Positions 33,241 to 45,094 of a DNA stretch of 64,000 nt are shown piece by piece. Every line of letters starts with the position of its first letter. The stretch's first letter is position 1. The notes under the pieces are model-generated. The model saw nothing but the letters and a program-made list of their open reading frames with translations. It did no database searches and was not told where the DNA came from. A program made the translations under genes and the position numbers. This DNA is from Papiliotrema nemorosa (taxonomy: Eukaryota > Basidiomycota > Tremellomycetes > Tremellales > Rhynchogastremaceae): the NCBI GenBank assembly GCA_032158125.1, contig JASKOT010000001.1, positions 1,364,001 through 1,428,000 of the forward strand. The letters run 5' to 3'.

Positions 33241-34662
33241 ATGGTCGGGACCATCCCTTGCAATGCTGGCAATTCCACCGCGGGACTTTGTAACACTGTT
33301 CAAGGTAGTGCGCAACTGGGTTCAAACACGGTGGAGTACTCCGATTACGGGTACATTGTCGCTGCCTGGTCTGCCTACTTGTACGTGCCTTTCTCGACTC
33401 GTAGGGATGTCGGACTGATGAAAGATTCACCATCCTATTCGTGATTGTCACTCGTATGTTATCCCCTCGCTATGTTTGAACGAAATCTGACACTGCTCAG
33501 TGTGGCATATATTCGTCGGGGCATGGAAGAAACACTGGTGGGTCATCTGGACATTGGCATTCGGAGGAGCGAGTGAGTCGACCCCCTTTGGCCAAAGTTC
33601 CGCGTTGACGCGCAAGTTGAGGCTATCGGTTGGGGAGGAAGGATCATGTCTGTCCAAGGGAGAAAGTGGAATGAGAATTTGGGCGGGTTCTGGGAGTATG
33701 ACCATAATTCTTTCATCATCCAGTGAGTAGCCTCGCGTCTATCACGGCTCATAGACTAGGGTCGTATGCCTAGTCATTGCACCTACACTATTCTCCGCTG
33801 CCAACTATATCATCCTCGGAAAGTGAGTCACCGCGTTTCTCCTTCCCAATTGTGATGGGGCGCTCATGGAAGACTGATCAACGCGACGGGTGGTGTCTAC
33901 TCGATCCTCACCCCTCGATCATTTGCCATCTGGTTCATGTTTGCAGACTTTGTCTGTCTCGTCATCCAAGGTGTGGGAGGTGGACTGGCAGGTACGGCGG
34001 ATACGTCTGAAGGAGCGGATAACGGAGCCCACATCATGACTGGGGGTGTTATCGTTCAGCGTGAGTTCCCTTTAGGTCGCACCATCCTCGCATTTCGCTG
34101 ACAGGTAGTCGTGGTGACGGTCGTGTTTGTCGTCGTGCTCATCGACTTTGTTAGACGATACAGATCCCAACGACCTGCTTTGAAGCAATTTCACCCTCTT
34201 CCCAACTGGGGTTTCATGCGACGTCCAGCTTCGCGAGCCTCGACCGAACTCCCGCTTAATTCGTACCCATCAGGTCAGAGTACTCCAGGTATGAAGCCGG
34301 AGACGAGGTACGGTTTTGCTCCAAATGGTCGAGAACAGGATATTTCCGGACGAAACGTGGGGATCATGGTTGGGATGCTGCTCCTCACCACCTTGCTCAT
34401 CGTCATCCGGTGAGCTCCAACCATCCTTTATCTCAGAGTGATTGTTTACGCCTGCTCAGATCCGTGTACCGATCGGTCGAATTGACAGATGGGTGGTCCG
34501 GACCTATCGCGACTAATCAAGCCCTGTTCCTGGGCATGGACGCCTTGTTGATGGTAAGTCGAGAGTCGCTCGGTAGATAAACGCTGACGGGGACAGGCGC
34601 TGCTGATCTGGGCATATGCCTTTGTCCATCCGGCCTTCTTCCTTCCTCGAATGAAGCTCTAG
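33241..34662 (+). CDS. RTA1-like seven-helix membrane protein
   Basis: Seven or so small exons with GT-AG introns of about 45-60 nt. The protein starts MVGTIPCNAGNSTAGLCNTV, an extracellular N-terminus with N-glycosylation sites. The first helix and the conserved WHIFVGAWKKHWWVIWTLAF follow. Then VIAPTLFSAANYIILGKLIN, the RTA1 family signature (A-P-x2-F-x-A-x-Y), FAIWFMFADFVCLVIQGVGG and GAHIMTGGVIVQL. A cytosolic Pro-rich loop comes next, then LLLTTLLIVIRSVYRSVELT and LLIWAYAFVHPAFFLPRMKL. RTA1/RSB1/YLR046C-type proteins are implicated in resistance to lipids, sphingoid bases or azole-type drugs, probably as lipid translocators or receptors at the plasma membrane. Substrate is unknown here. 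Confidence 0.9.
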
Positions 34663-35220
34663 TCGGTTCAATTTGAGGCCAAACGATGTTCAGAGTCGGA
34701 CATGGAGAATTCGAAGGATAAGCGAGCGATAGATGGATTCCACAGGAAGGCGCAATAGACTGCAAGCGAAGAAGATACCCTAGAGAAGCGTTTATGATGT
34801 TCGACAAGTTTGAGAGTTCCCTATACTTGTAGCTACAGTGGTCTAGATGTAGTCGATGAATATGAAGATGCAATGCAAAGATTAAGCCAGCTACGGGGGT
34901 GCATATCTGGATGGTCGGTTCGAGATGGTCTCGTAATGGCAGATCCGCGAAGAAACCATCTTCCTCGCCTTGTCCTCATCCATACCTCCCATCTCTGCAT
35001 CGTTGACACTTCCCTCCAGCAGGTTGTGCTTCTATCGCAAGCACGCCAAGACTCGCCATACAACTGCTACACTGTCCTTCTCGACCGATCGAAGGGCGTG
35101 TTCTCGAAACATTGGGATATCCTTTGAACCGTTTCACCCTCCGACCTCGTATCGCCTACTCGACCACCTTCTGCCCGTATACCCCGTTATCTTCTCGTCT
35201 CCGAAACGCTCTCTCAGGCA

Positions 35221-35656
35221 ATGGCGTCACAAGACGTAATCTCGCCATCGAATGGTGCGCCTCTGTCGGATCAAAGGAGAGAGACGCATTTTGAGCAACA
35301 GCAGCAGTCTCTCGACGAGTATGGAGTGGGGAGAGAGTACCATAAAAAGGGCTTGAGGAGCGGTACGTCGGGCTCTTTCTTGTGCTATCCATCACTATCT
35401 ACCACCTGGTCTCCTGTTGAACACTTCCAACGCTCACTGCTGCGGTGTACATACTTGCAAGAAGGGCCTGCCTGACCTGGAAATCTGCTACTCTTTCCCA
35501 GACTATAAACCCTTGCTTCCCCTACGTCGCCCTGCCCCTGTCAAGTTGATCGAGTCGCCCTCTTGTCCCTACCCAAACACAAGACGTCCCAGAAACCATC
35601 ACGCCATACCTCTCTTCCCAGAGTATTTGAACGCTGATCTATCTGCAACTGCCTGA
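35221..35656 (+). CDS. Possible small protein gene or upstream leader ORF before DUG2
   Basis: The ATG at 35221 opens MASQDVISPSNGAPLSDQRR and runs to KKGLRS at 35362. From there a gtacgt donor can be joined to the strong pyrimidine-rich acceptor ctttcccag near 35501. The joined frame continues DYKPLLPLRRPAPVKLIESP and stops at 35656, giving about 100 residues. The product has no recognised domain. It sits only 48 bases upstream of the DUG2 start, so it could be an independent small gene or part of a long transcript leader. Support is limited to the good splice signals and to a protein-like first exon (Gln-rich, then basic). Confidence 0.35.
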
Positions 35657-35703
35657 CAATCTTTCCCTCTCCGTCTTGACCAACCTTACCATACCTATCA
35701 CTC

Positions 35704-38700
35704 ATGTCGCTCGGTGATCCCGGTATCCTCGCCGCGATATGCGATGGACTCGCTACTCCTCCTCTCTCTCCTCATCCGGGCGCACATGTCCACCTACATT
35801 CTCGCACGGCTACACCCACCGCCTCTACTGGCCGAATGACCGGACTTCACTTGGCGTCCACAAAATCGATAAATGTCGGGTCTGCCATGTTCACCCCTCT
35901 CCCATCTGTCCCGGTGACACCTATCAATTCTTCTCCCGACTACTCGCACGTTGACACCCTTGGAATCGCCCTGCCTGTCGGTTCTCTACTTCCCAACAAA
36001 TTACCTCTCGAACCGCCCACTCAACCGCCAAACGCCCCTCGGAACGGATATTTACCTGTTTTGCACGTGGACACTACAGAGTCGTTGACGAGGGAGAAGA
36101 AAGGCAAAATGCCCTCGTTGAGCCATTTATTGAGCGTGGGCAAAGGGAGGGTGTTGGCTCTTGCGGCGGATGACAAGTATGTCTATGCGGGTTGTCAATC
36201 GGCAGATAATGAGATTGTGGTGAGTCTCAATGTCTGGAAGACAGAGATTCTGGGTGTTGGGTTGTATCGAGCTCATAATCTAGGTCTTCTCGAGAACATC
36301 CTTGCAGCCCATGTATAGGCTCCTGGGACATCAAGGATCCGTCTTGAGTCTGTTGGTCATCCCGGAGAAAGAGTGGCTCGTCAGCTCCAGCAGTGCGTGG
36401 GACTTTTCTTTGGCCCAGTGTTAAGAAGGATTGCAAGCTGACTTTAGGCGCCGGTGATATCAGGGCATGTTGGGCTTCCCAAGAGGTTTTCCGGATTTGC
36501 TGACCTTGCAGGTGTGGAGCACAAAAACCCTTCAACCGATATATATCATACACCCTTGTGATGACACTGCCGGAGATGTTTATTCCTTGGCGTGGGACAA
36601 TAGAGCAGGTGGCACCCTCTATCTTGGTGCGTATAGCAGTCCAATTCTCAGCATGGGAATGCGCCTTTCTGAGCATTTTCTGTCAAGAGGTCCCACTGAT
36701 CTACAGGAACGCAGGCGGCTACTATCGAATGGGTCAACTTTGCCGAACCTACATCTTCCCACTGCCGACCTCCTCGAACACGAAAACCATCACTCCCTAC
36801 CGCGAGCGCAAGTAAGACCGTCGCTGTCGGCTTGAGCAATGGCCGACCACCTTCACCTGTCGAGTCGCAAGCTTCAGAACAGCCTCCACGGCCAAGTCTC
36901 CGAACAGGCCGCTATCGACCGCATTCTTTCTTCGACAATCCGCCCTCTGGCGCTAGCACGCCGAGAGGTTCTCTGCCCGGATCTGCCTATGCCACGTCGA
37001 GGAAAGACGGTCTGTCCGCTACGGATCTGGCGAAATTGCAGCAAGATCCACCCTCACCTCGACCGACGAGCCATTCATCTTCAGCTCCACCTTCCGACAT
37101 TGATGTGGTCGAGACTGAAATCACCGTCGAGTCGAGGTTGGCTTTCGCCCATTACGGCTACGTGTATGCCCTGACGACCATCCCTCGTCCTGATGGTAGC
37201 TGCTGGCTGGTCTCTGGATCAGGTGATTCCGACGTTAAAATTTGGCTGTCGCACCCAGGCGGAGGTGGTCTTACGCCCATTCACCATTTCACAGGACTTG
37301 CAGGATGCGTCCATTCATTTGCGGTTCGCGACTCGCTCTTGTTTGCCGGATTGCAAGATGGAGAGATCAAAGCGTGGGATTTGGAGACTGGGGCGTGTAT
37401 ACGGTCGATACAGGCACACGAAGCTGATGTGTTGACGATGAGCGTATTGGGGGACGATGTGTATACCGCCGCGGCGGACGGGAGGGTGTTGAGGGTGGAC
37501 GAGCACTTTGACTGTACGGCCAGTTGGACGGCTCATTCGGGGATTATTCTGAGTTCGACGATTGTCAAGGCCAAAGATAGATGGGAGTTCATCACTGCGG
37601 GCAATGATTCTTATGTCAAGGTGAGTCGTCCTGTTTCGGCAAATCCACATGTTACCTGGATCTTCGGAAGAAATGAGGAGATGGCTCATGATTAGATATG
37701 GACGATAGATCTGCCAAGATTCAGAGAAAGGGAAGTTTTGGATGTCGAGGGAGAAGGCGATGTGATGTTGTATGCTCTGTCAAAGCTTGTCGCTGTACCT
37801 ACCGTTAGTGACGAAGCGCATAGAGAGAGGTAGGTCTGTCCTCATATTGTATCGAGTCGAACTAAGGATAGTTGCCGACAAGGCGCGCATCTGCTCAAGA
37901 AGATTCTACAGCAATTGGGAGCTGTCTCCGAGGTGGTGAGTTGCGCAGAGGTCGGTTCCGCAGCTGAGATGCTAGATATCCGGGGAAGAAGGAAGAAACC
38001 CTCTCGTCTTGGCGACGTTCTCTGGAAAAGATATTGGCAAACCGAGAAAACGACTGTTGTTCTATGGTCAGCTCAACGGTCTGGGGACGCCAGTGAGCTG
38101 ACTGTTTTAGGCCATTACGATGTGCAACCTGCCCAGGAATCCGGATGGGAGACTGATCCATGGACTTTGTCCGGCAGGAATGGGTAAGTCGACTTTGCTG
38201 TTACACTCTCAAGGGTAGTGATATTGGGCTGATCTCGTTAGATACCTATATGGTCGCGGGGTCACAGACAACAAAGGGCCCATTATGGCTGTTGCTTGTG
38301 CAGCGGCAGCGTTGCGACAGCGGAGGGAGCTGGACGTGGACCTGGTCATGCTTGTTGAGGGTGAGGAAGAGGCCGGGAGTAGAGGTTTTGCCCCAACGGT
38401 CAGGAAGCACAAGGTGGGTCAACCATTTTGCCGCACACATACAATTACCAGACTCCGGCTGATCGCAGGAACACATTGGCCACATTGACGCTGTCCTCCT
38501 ATCCAATTCCACCTGGATCGACGAGAATGACCCATGTGTCGTCTTTGGTATGCGAGGTGTCGTCTATGCCAACTTGTCCATCTCTTCTCGAGGAGACGAT
38601 GCGCATTCGGGTGTGGATGGAGGTGCGGTAGAGGAGCCAATGTTCGACATGGTCAAGGTATTGGATGCTATTGCCGATCGTCAGCGAGTCAAGCTTCCCG

Positions 38701-39633
38701 GGTTTTGTGAGTCATCACGCTTTCGTCCCTTCTCTGGTCGTGGATTGCGCAACGGGATTATGTGCTGACAATAGATGACCAAGTCCGACCGAAAACAGAG
38801 GAAGAGATGGATATGCTCAAAGAAGTAGCGGAAGCTTCCGGTCGACAATTGGACGATCTCGTCAAAGTTTGGAGGGAACCTTCGTTTTCCATTGCCAACA
38901 TCGTCAGCTCTGGGGCGGTCAACAAGACTGTTATCCCCAGAAAGGTCTCGGCGGATATCAGTATACGTCTTGTTCCTGATCAGGCAAGTTGGAAGTCGGT
39001 GTGGGGGTCGGTAAGGCTAATGAGTAGGACTTGGGGTCTATCACTAGCAGTCTGGTCGACTTTTGCCAGGATACCTTCAGATCTCTCGGGTCGAAGAACA
39101 AGTTCCAAGTGAGTAGACGTAAACTTTGATTCCTCCTGGATCCACTTCACGGTCTTCTATCCGTTCTGTCAACCCACCGCTGCTGCCTCTCTGGTAACAC
39201 GTCAAGAAAGTGGTGCTAATGTCCAGATCAACGTGACTCATTCCGCATCATGGTGGCTCACATCCCTCGATTCCCCATATTTCAAAGCCTTGGAATCGGC
39301 AGTAGAAGACGTATGGAATGTCAAACCGCTCAAAATCCGGGAGGGTGGGACTGTCCCAACTATCTTTTGGCTGGAACAAGAGTTCAAAGCACCTTGTGTG
39401 CATTTACCCCTGGGTCAGGTGAGCCACCTTTGACCCGTCGCAACTCGAGGTGGGCGGTATCTGATCATAGGCTTCCGACGCGGGACATCTGGCGAATGAG
39501 CGGATGAGACTGCTGAACCTGAGGTGAGCACTTTTGGCCTCTGAGAGGGCGGAAGGGCAGGAGAATCATGCTGATTCCAAGAAACGGTAAACGGGTCGTT
39601 GAATCGTACTTGTCTCGATTATCGACCATCTAA
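35704..39633 (+). CDS. DUG2: Dug2-type WD40-M20 peptidase (glutathione degradation complex)
   Basis: Long multi-exon gene. The Ser/Pro-rich N-terminus MSLGDPGILAAICDGLATPP is followed by WD40-like blades (GRVLALAADDKYVYAGCQSA, LVSSSSAGDIRVWSTKTLQP, WLVSGSGDSDVKIW, LLFAGLQDGEIKAWDLETG, FITAGNDSYVKIWTIDLP). An M20 metallopeptidase half comes next: FYGHYDVQPAQESGWETDPW, GRGVTDNKGPIMAVACAAAA, LVEGEEEAGS and GDDAHSGVDGG; the last exons carry GGTVPTIFWLEQEFKAPC. Metal-binding His, Asp and Glu motifs are intact. In yeast Dug2 pairs with the Dug3 amidotransferase to remove glutamate from glutathione in the cytosol. WD40 followed by M20 in one chain is diagnostic. The final exon ends VVESYLSRLSTI. Confidence 0.9.
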
Positions 39634-40250
39634 AGCAAGATCCCCTGACATTTCTTCGGCCCATAATCGTCGACTATCTGCATCTACTCTCCTGCTGGCT
39701 CAATTCATTCACGTCCCACACTCGGTACACACGGTAGTACTCGCTATATTCGCCGATCCCGCGCGGTATATTTGTGCATAACACAATAACAGTTTTTCTC
39801 TTTGCATTGGAGTCGGCTTTTCATCATCACATCAGGACTGGCTCGAGACCCCGGAACTCATAGTACTCTAGCATCATAGTATCATAGCAGATCACGCACA
39901 ACATTCTGCATGCATGCAGACCATACATTTCGTTTTCAATATCCGCATTGGAGAACATGACCCTGCACACCATGCAGATGCTCAGATGCTCAAATGTAAA
40001 CGATTCGTATCGCAAACTTGTCTTTCTTGGCAGACTTGTATCGTCAATGGCGCGCGTTATATTGAATAACAGGCGATATCGATAGCCATCGACAACATCT
40101 AAGAGCATTCATCATATATACACATCTAAGGTGATACCAACCCAAATCATCCTCTACCCAATTGCCCAAAGTATTTCCAAAGCTGAGAACCGTCCCACGA
40201 GCGTTAAAGTGTCTCCTCGGCATCGTGAACTGACATAGCCTTCACGCGAT
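39634..40250. other. Gap between convergent DUG2 and crtI
   Basis: No gene is visible. The region holds the two 3' UTRs; the 39827-40108 open frames are AT-richer and lack protein features. Confidence 0.5.
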
Positions 40251-42748
40251 TTATGATCGACTGTTTATACCCTCCACTGGAGGCGCGAACAAGAACTGTG
40301 CTAGACGAGGTGCGCCCACGGCGATGACGACTAGAAAGACCCAAGGTAGGGTATACTCGTTGATATATTCTCCAACGTGGGTCGCCTCTTTGATCCTTCC
40401 CAGTGCGGTTTTCCAGTTGCCCTCGAGTACCTCTTCAGGGATTGTTCGGGGGGTGGTAGTGAAATAAGAAGCGTACGAACTCCACTTGGAATCAAATAAC
40501 AACGGTCGGCCAGTGATGATGCTCCATAGACCCATTCCGACAATAGCGACAAAGGCTCCGAGGATATAAGGCAGTAAAGCGCCAATGATATCTTCCGCTT
40601 GGTGGTAGATTGCCCGTCTCTGTTGAACGTCCAAATGCGAAGTGATCTTCCTCTTGACAGGACCGTATGTCTTCGGCAGGGGAACGTTTAGATCGGATAG
40701 AATAGCCTCGGTACAGAGTCGAGAACCGGCTATGGCGATGGGTACACCTGTACCGGGGTGTGCGCTCGCTCCGACAAAGTAGGCTCGAGGAACGGTAGGG
40801 TGTCGGGCTTGAGGTCGGAAAGAGAGGACATTGAAGAAATCGTGCGTTATACCGAGGATAGAGCCGTGAGTCAAGTTGAACTTTTCTTTCCCTGTTCATG
40901 TCAGTGTGAATACTACCACTGCGTCGGTTCCTTCGACATGTTGAGGAAGCAAAGGGCAGGACTTACAAGTGATGGGAGTGTTGATCCCCTCCCAAGTGAT
41001 CTTCTCCCTCAGACCCGAAACACCCAATCGCTTCTCCAATGTCGCGATCACCTGCGATCGAGCCCTCTCTACAAGCTCGTCCCAATTCTGCGAAGGTTTC
41101 CCAGATTCAGTCTTCATGTAGTCCCCGTTATCCCCGTGCAGGTGACCGGTAGGAACAAGCACGACGATGCTGTCTTTTCCTTCAGGAGCGGCAGTCGGGT
41201 CACTGGGATCAGCGAATATCTCTCCAGTGAGAAAAGGGGTGGGCGTACATTCTGGACGGGACGTTGACGTAGAAACTTGGATCTCGAGGCATAGAGTGTG
41301 CTTTGAAAATGTCGTCGAAAGAGCCCTTGTAGTCCTCCGCCTAATGGTCAGGCAACAATTTTGCACCCAAAAGTCTGAAACTTACGAGGAAGATGTTGTG
41401 GGCGTTCAGGGCTGGGATCTTGGAGTCCATAGCCCAGTAGAACGAAATGGACGAGCATCTGTTCGAGTTAGCGGGATCTCACCAGCGCAGCAATACGAAT
41501 AGACACCATATCGCGGAGAAACTCACGAATGCGGCTTGTCAGTCAATCTCTTTGCAATCTTTGGATTCAGCAGTTCCTCTGCGCCTTTTCCCTTTAGATC
41601 CTTCATGAACAGGTTATTGTGCGCCCAAACCAGATCCGCATTGACAACTACCAAATCTGCATATTTCTCTGCCCCCGATGCCAGTCTAATTCCCTTTGCT
41701 CGACCTTGATCGTCGTACAGTACTCTGTCGACTGCGGAGTCAAAATTGAATTTGGCAGGAGTGGGGAGAGAGGTGGAGATGTCGATGAGGGATTGAACCA
41801 CTTGATGGAATCCTCCTTTAGGGTACCAGATTCCTTCGCATGTTTCGGACCATTGCAGGAGGCTACACGTCAGTGGATCTGATAGCGAGGTGCGAGAAAA
41901 GGTGAACAGGTCGGATAGTCGAGGAAACGAGGAGGAGGGCCGATGAGGAGAATGATGTCTTCCGTCAGGGTGACTTACGAGTATGTCCCGGGAGAATCGA
42001 ACGGCGATGAACCGAGATACATGCTTCCGAAGCTGAAAGCCCTCCTCAGCCTCTCAGTGGTAAAGTACCGAGCGCATCGACCGTACAGCGATCCGAAGGG
42101 ATGTAAGGCCCATAGGTTGCGGAGTAGTTTAGGACGTAGGAGCGAGAAGAGCGATGGGAAGGGTTGGTTCAGGACGAGATTGTAAGATTGGTCTCCATGT
42201 ATCCCTGCCTCTCTGGGGGGTCAGTCTACAGAAGAGGAAGATGGGAGTTTGCCCACTTTAGGAACCCTTCCAGACCTGCAACACCTTGTTTCCCCTCGAA
42301 CCGCTCGACTTCCCTCGCTAGTGCTGCACGATCAGAGCTCAAAGTGAGTGATTCTCCATCGTGGTAATGTATCACATAGTTGGGGTGACATTGGAGGAGA
42401 TCGATATGCTCTTCTAAGGTGGTACCGAGGTCGGTGTAGAGCTGACGGAAGATCGGCGGGAGGAGGAATAAAGATGGGCCCTGGATGTCAGCTCGGATTG
42501 CAACAACATCTCGACTCAAAGCAATGATGGGAATACCACGTTCAAATGGAAAAGAATGCTCAATGCGGAGACGCGAGACTCACCTGGTCGAATCGGTACC
42601 CATCGTGATGTATCAGACTACATCGACCACCGGAAAATGAATTCTTCTCATACACCTCGACCTCCAGCCCCGCATGGGCCAATCGAGCTGCGGTGGCTGT
42701 ACCTCCCACACCTGCACCGACGATAATGACCTTTGTCGGGGTGCTCAT
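40251..42748 (-). CDS. crtI: Phytoene desaturase (carotenoid pathway)
   Basis: The start ATG at 42748 gives MSTPTKVIIVGAGVGGTATA, a dinucleotide-binding fold. It continues YEKNSFSGGRCSLIHHDGYR and, after an intron, GPSLFLLPPIFRQLY. Mid-protein: GIWYPKGGFHQVVQSL, typical of CrtI-type desaturases. C-terminal signature: AYFVGASAHPGTGVPIAIAG, as in bacterial-type and fungal phytoene desaturases. Two hydrophobic segments (YILGAFVAIVGMGLWSIITG and LPWVFLVVIAVGA) near the end would anchor it in the endoplasmic reticulum. It desaturates phytoene to lycopene or further, using FAD. All introns are GT-AG. The neighbouring NmrA-like and wax-synthase-like genes share its strand; no phytoene synthase/lycopene cyclase gene is in the window. 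A TATA element lies about 120 bases upstream. Confidence 0.92.
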
Positions 42749-42867
42749 GGTGCTCACCAGCCGTCCAGAGTGAAAGGGAAGACGATGTGGGTCGGGAGAG
42801 TGGTCGATCGAGAAGTGTTCAAACAGTCACACATAAAAGTGATGACGTAGACAGTTTCAGCACTCTC

Positions 42868-42878
42868 TATATATATAC
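42868..42878 (-). promoter_or_regulatory. TATA box of crtI
   Basis: TATATATATA-type run about 120 bases upstream of the crtI start, readable on both strands. Confidence 0.5.
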
Positions 42879-43534
42879 TCTACATGTATACTCACCCCGA
42901 CGCCGTTGGCAGCTATGCATGCGTCAAGCAGCGAGCACGTACAGATCGTCTAGCTAGACACTCCATGCTTCAATTATCATCTCTTTGGCTTTGCGTGATT
43001 TGATTCACCGGAAAAGGTCGTTCAATGTCTGTGCCTTCAACGCCATGACATTCAACATGCCATTCTCGAAATACATCTCAGAAGGCCGCAAAAGATCACT
43101 CGAAGCTTCTTTCATGGTAGGAAAGGGTGTTTGTCTCGATCAGAGGGTGACTCAGTGGATTGCTCTCGCAGCGCGCCCGTGGATCTTGCAATCGTCAAGG
43201 CTCCGGATGACAATCTTACATCTCCGTCAGTTCACCCTCTGATGGGAAATCCTGAAAAGCACTACGAGTACTTCGCTGTCGGTCAAAGAATCCTCAGCTT
43301 CAGTTGACACCCAGTCAGACACATCTTTCCCTCGGGCAAGTCTGTATACTCAGCAAGGAGAACAGCTGCATGTTTGTCAACCTGTTGAATGCATGACTGA
43401 CTCGTTACCGGTTTAAAACCCTGATACTCGCTCGCCGACGCCCACTCTTGTGCTCCTGGACGCCTCTACCCTCGTATAATACATGTTATATACCTCTGAT
43501 CCAGAATAGACCGAAGCTAATCGCGGGATCTCTT
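42879..43534. other. Upstream region of crtI
   Basis: About 650 bases between the crtI TATA element and the NmrA-like stop codon. No gene is seen; it should contain the crtI control region. Confidence 0.5.
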
Positions 43535-44624
43535 CTACGCACCCCAAGCCTGATGGACCAATTCTTTGACCGATTTCGGCTTGATCGTCGGGAACTGCTG
43601 GTTCAACGACTGCGCCGCCGAAGGGTGAAGGTTGAAGGTGCCATTGTCGAACATGACTCCAAAAGCCGCGAGCATTCCCATCAACACTTCTTTCGGGAGG
43701 AACTGGTACAGCTTCTGATAAGATGGAAGCTCGGTGATAGCGCCCTTTTGAAGTGCCTCGACAGAGTCATAAGTCACGGTAAACTTGGTCTGGGAGACGT
43801 CCTCTGCAATCTTGACAAATTCGTTCCAGGTGACTTTGTCGCCGACAATGATAGACTCGTGGTGCGTCCACTTGGGAGCAGTGACCAGAGCAGCGACGTA
43901 TTTGGCAACATCGGTCGTGTGGGTAAACCCGACTGGGACATTGCCATCACCGGGTAAAGCGGCCGAGTGGGACTCGATATCCACAAACACGGGCATGGGT
44001 TTCATGGTGGATGGAACCTTGGGTGTGACGTAGAAATCGGTGAAGAACCCATTGGCGATGGCGGTCCATTCGAGAGAAGTCGTTTTGAGCGCTTCCATCA
44101 GAGCCAACTTGGTTTTGGCGGGAGGGAAGACTGTCGCGGTCCTGCCACACGTCAGCGTTGGTCAATGAGGATAGACACAGGCTCTATAGGCTGAACTCTG
44201 GAGGAAAGGGGGGGCTCATGCTCACTCGGGGGTAAAGTGGACACCCCAGACACTGGGAATGTACCTCTTGGTGATGGAGGATCGTTCGGCCGCTTTGATC
44301 AAGACCAACTCGGGGTTGCCATCACCTTGACCATGAGGTCGAAGCGTCGAGATGATCGTGTCGATTTTGTTCTCTTCCAGTACAGACACCAGGGAGTCTT
44401 CGTCGTCGTAGTCAACCACAACGACTCGAGCCCCGGAGGTTTTTTGGGGCTCGGGGCTGCTCTGGATGTTCAGCTGTTCATCACAGACCTCGTCGATCAC
44501 AAAGCGAGGAAAGGAGACGCACCTTTCGGGCAAAGATGACTACCTCAATGGTGGCGTCGAGCAGGCCATTGACTATGGCTCGACCGAGATTTCCCGTTCC
44601 ACCAGGGACAGCTACGACTGGCAT
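43535..44624 (-). CDS. NmrA-like NAD(P)-binding protein
   Basis: Three exons encode MPVVAVPGGTGNLGRAIVNG (G-G-T-G-x-L-G dinucleotide motif). After the first intron comes GARVVVVDYDDEDSLVSVLE and DTIISTLRPHGQG, then RYIPSVWGVHFTPE. The last exon holds LEWTAIANGFFTDFYVTPKV, GFTHTTDVAKYVAALVTAPK and ESIIVGDKVTWNEFVKIAED. This order matches the NmrA/isoflavone-reductase-like atypical SDR family. Members either reduce small aromatic substrates or act as redox-sensing regulators without catalysis. The typical SDR Tyr-x3-Lys pair is not evident. The stop follows VHQAWGA. It could be metabolically linked to the adjacent crtI gene, but that rests on position only. Confidence 0.83.
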
Positions 44625-44747
44625 GATGAGAGGAAAGTTTGTCTGTTCTGAAAAAGGATCAACGGTTGGTGGAGGGTAGAGGTTGGGGTGAATGGAAGCG
44701 TGGTAGAAACGGGAAGCGATGAGCAGTGGCAATCGACACCTGGTCAG

Positions 44748-44757
44748 CTATATATAC
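44748..44757 (-). promoter_or_regulatory. TATA box of the NmrA-like gene
   Basis: The sequence ctatatatac lies about 125 bases upstream of the NmrA-like start codon. Confidence 0.5.
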
Positions 44758-44900
44758 TCCCCAAACACACCGCAACTCTCCGTGGGAAGGATCTACCTGC
44801 ACAGGTGACTCCCTCAATGAAAGGGTGTCCCCAGATGGGCCGTGGGATGAATAATACTGCCCCTCACCAGACCGTCGGTCAGAAGAACAGAGTGATCCAA

Positions 44901-44912
44901 CGGGGGGGGGGG
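44901..44912. repeat. Homopolymeric G run
   Basis: Twelve consecutive G in the gap between the NmrA-like promoter and the wax-synthase-like stop; directly readable, but length may vary with sequencing error. Confidence 0.7.
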
Positions 44913-45094
44913 GCGAATCAGTCCAACCTGAAACAACGAATGCTATTTATGGCACCTGCTCATTTTGACGCCGAAACACGTTGCGAGTCATTGGCGACTC
45001 ATCACATCAAATGCATACTCACATTGACGGTCACAAATGCGTGTGAGGCGACGAGCAATCTAAGGATCGCAGACGGTGTGTTCAGGCGACAACA

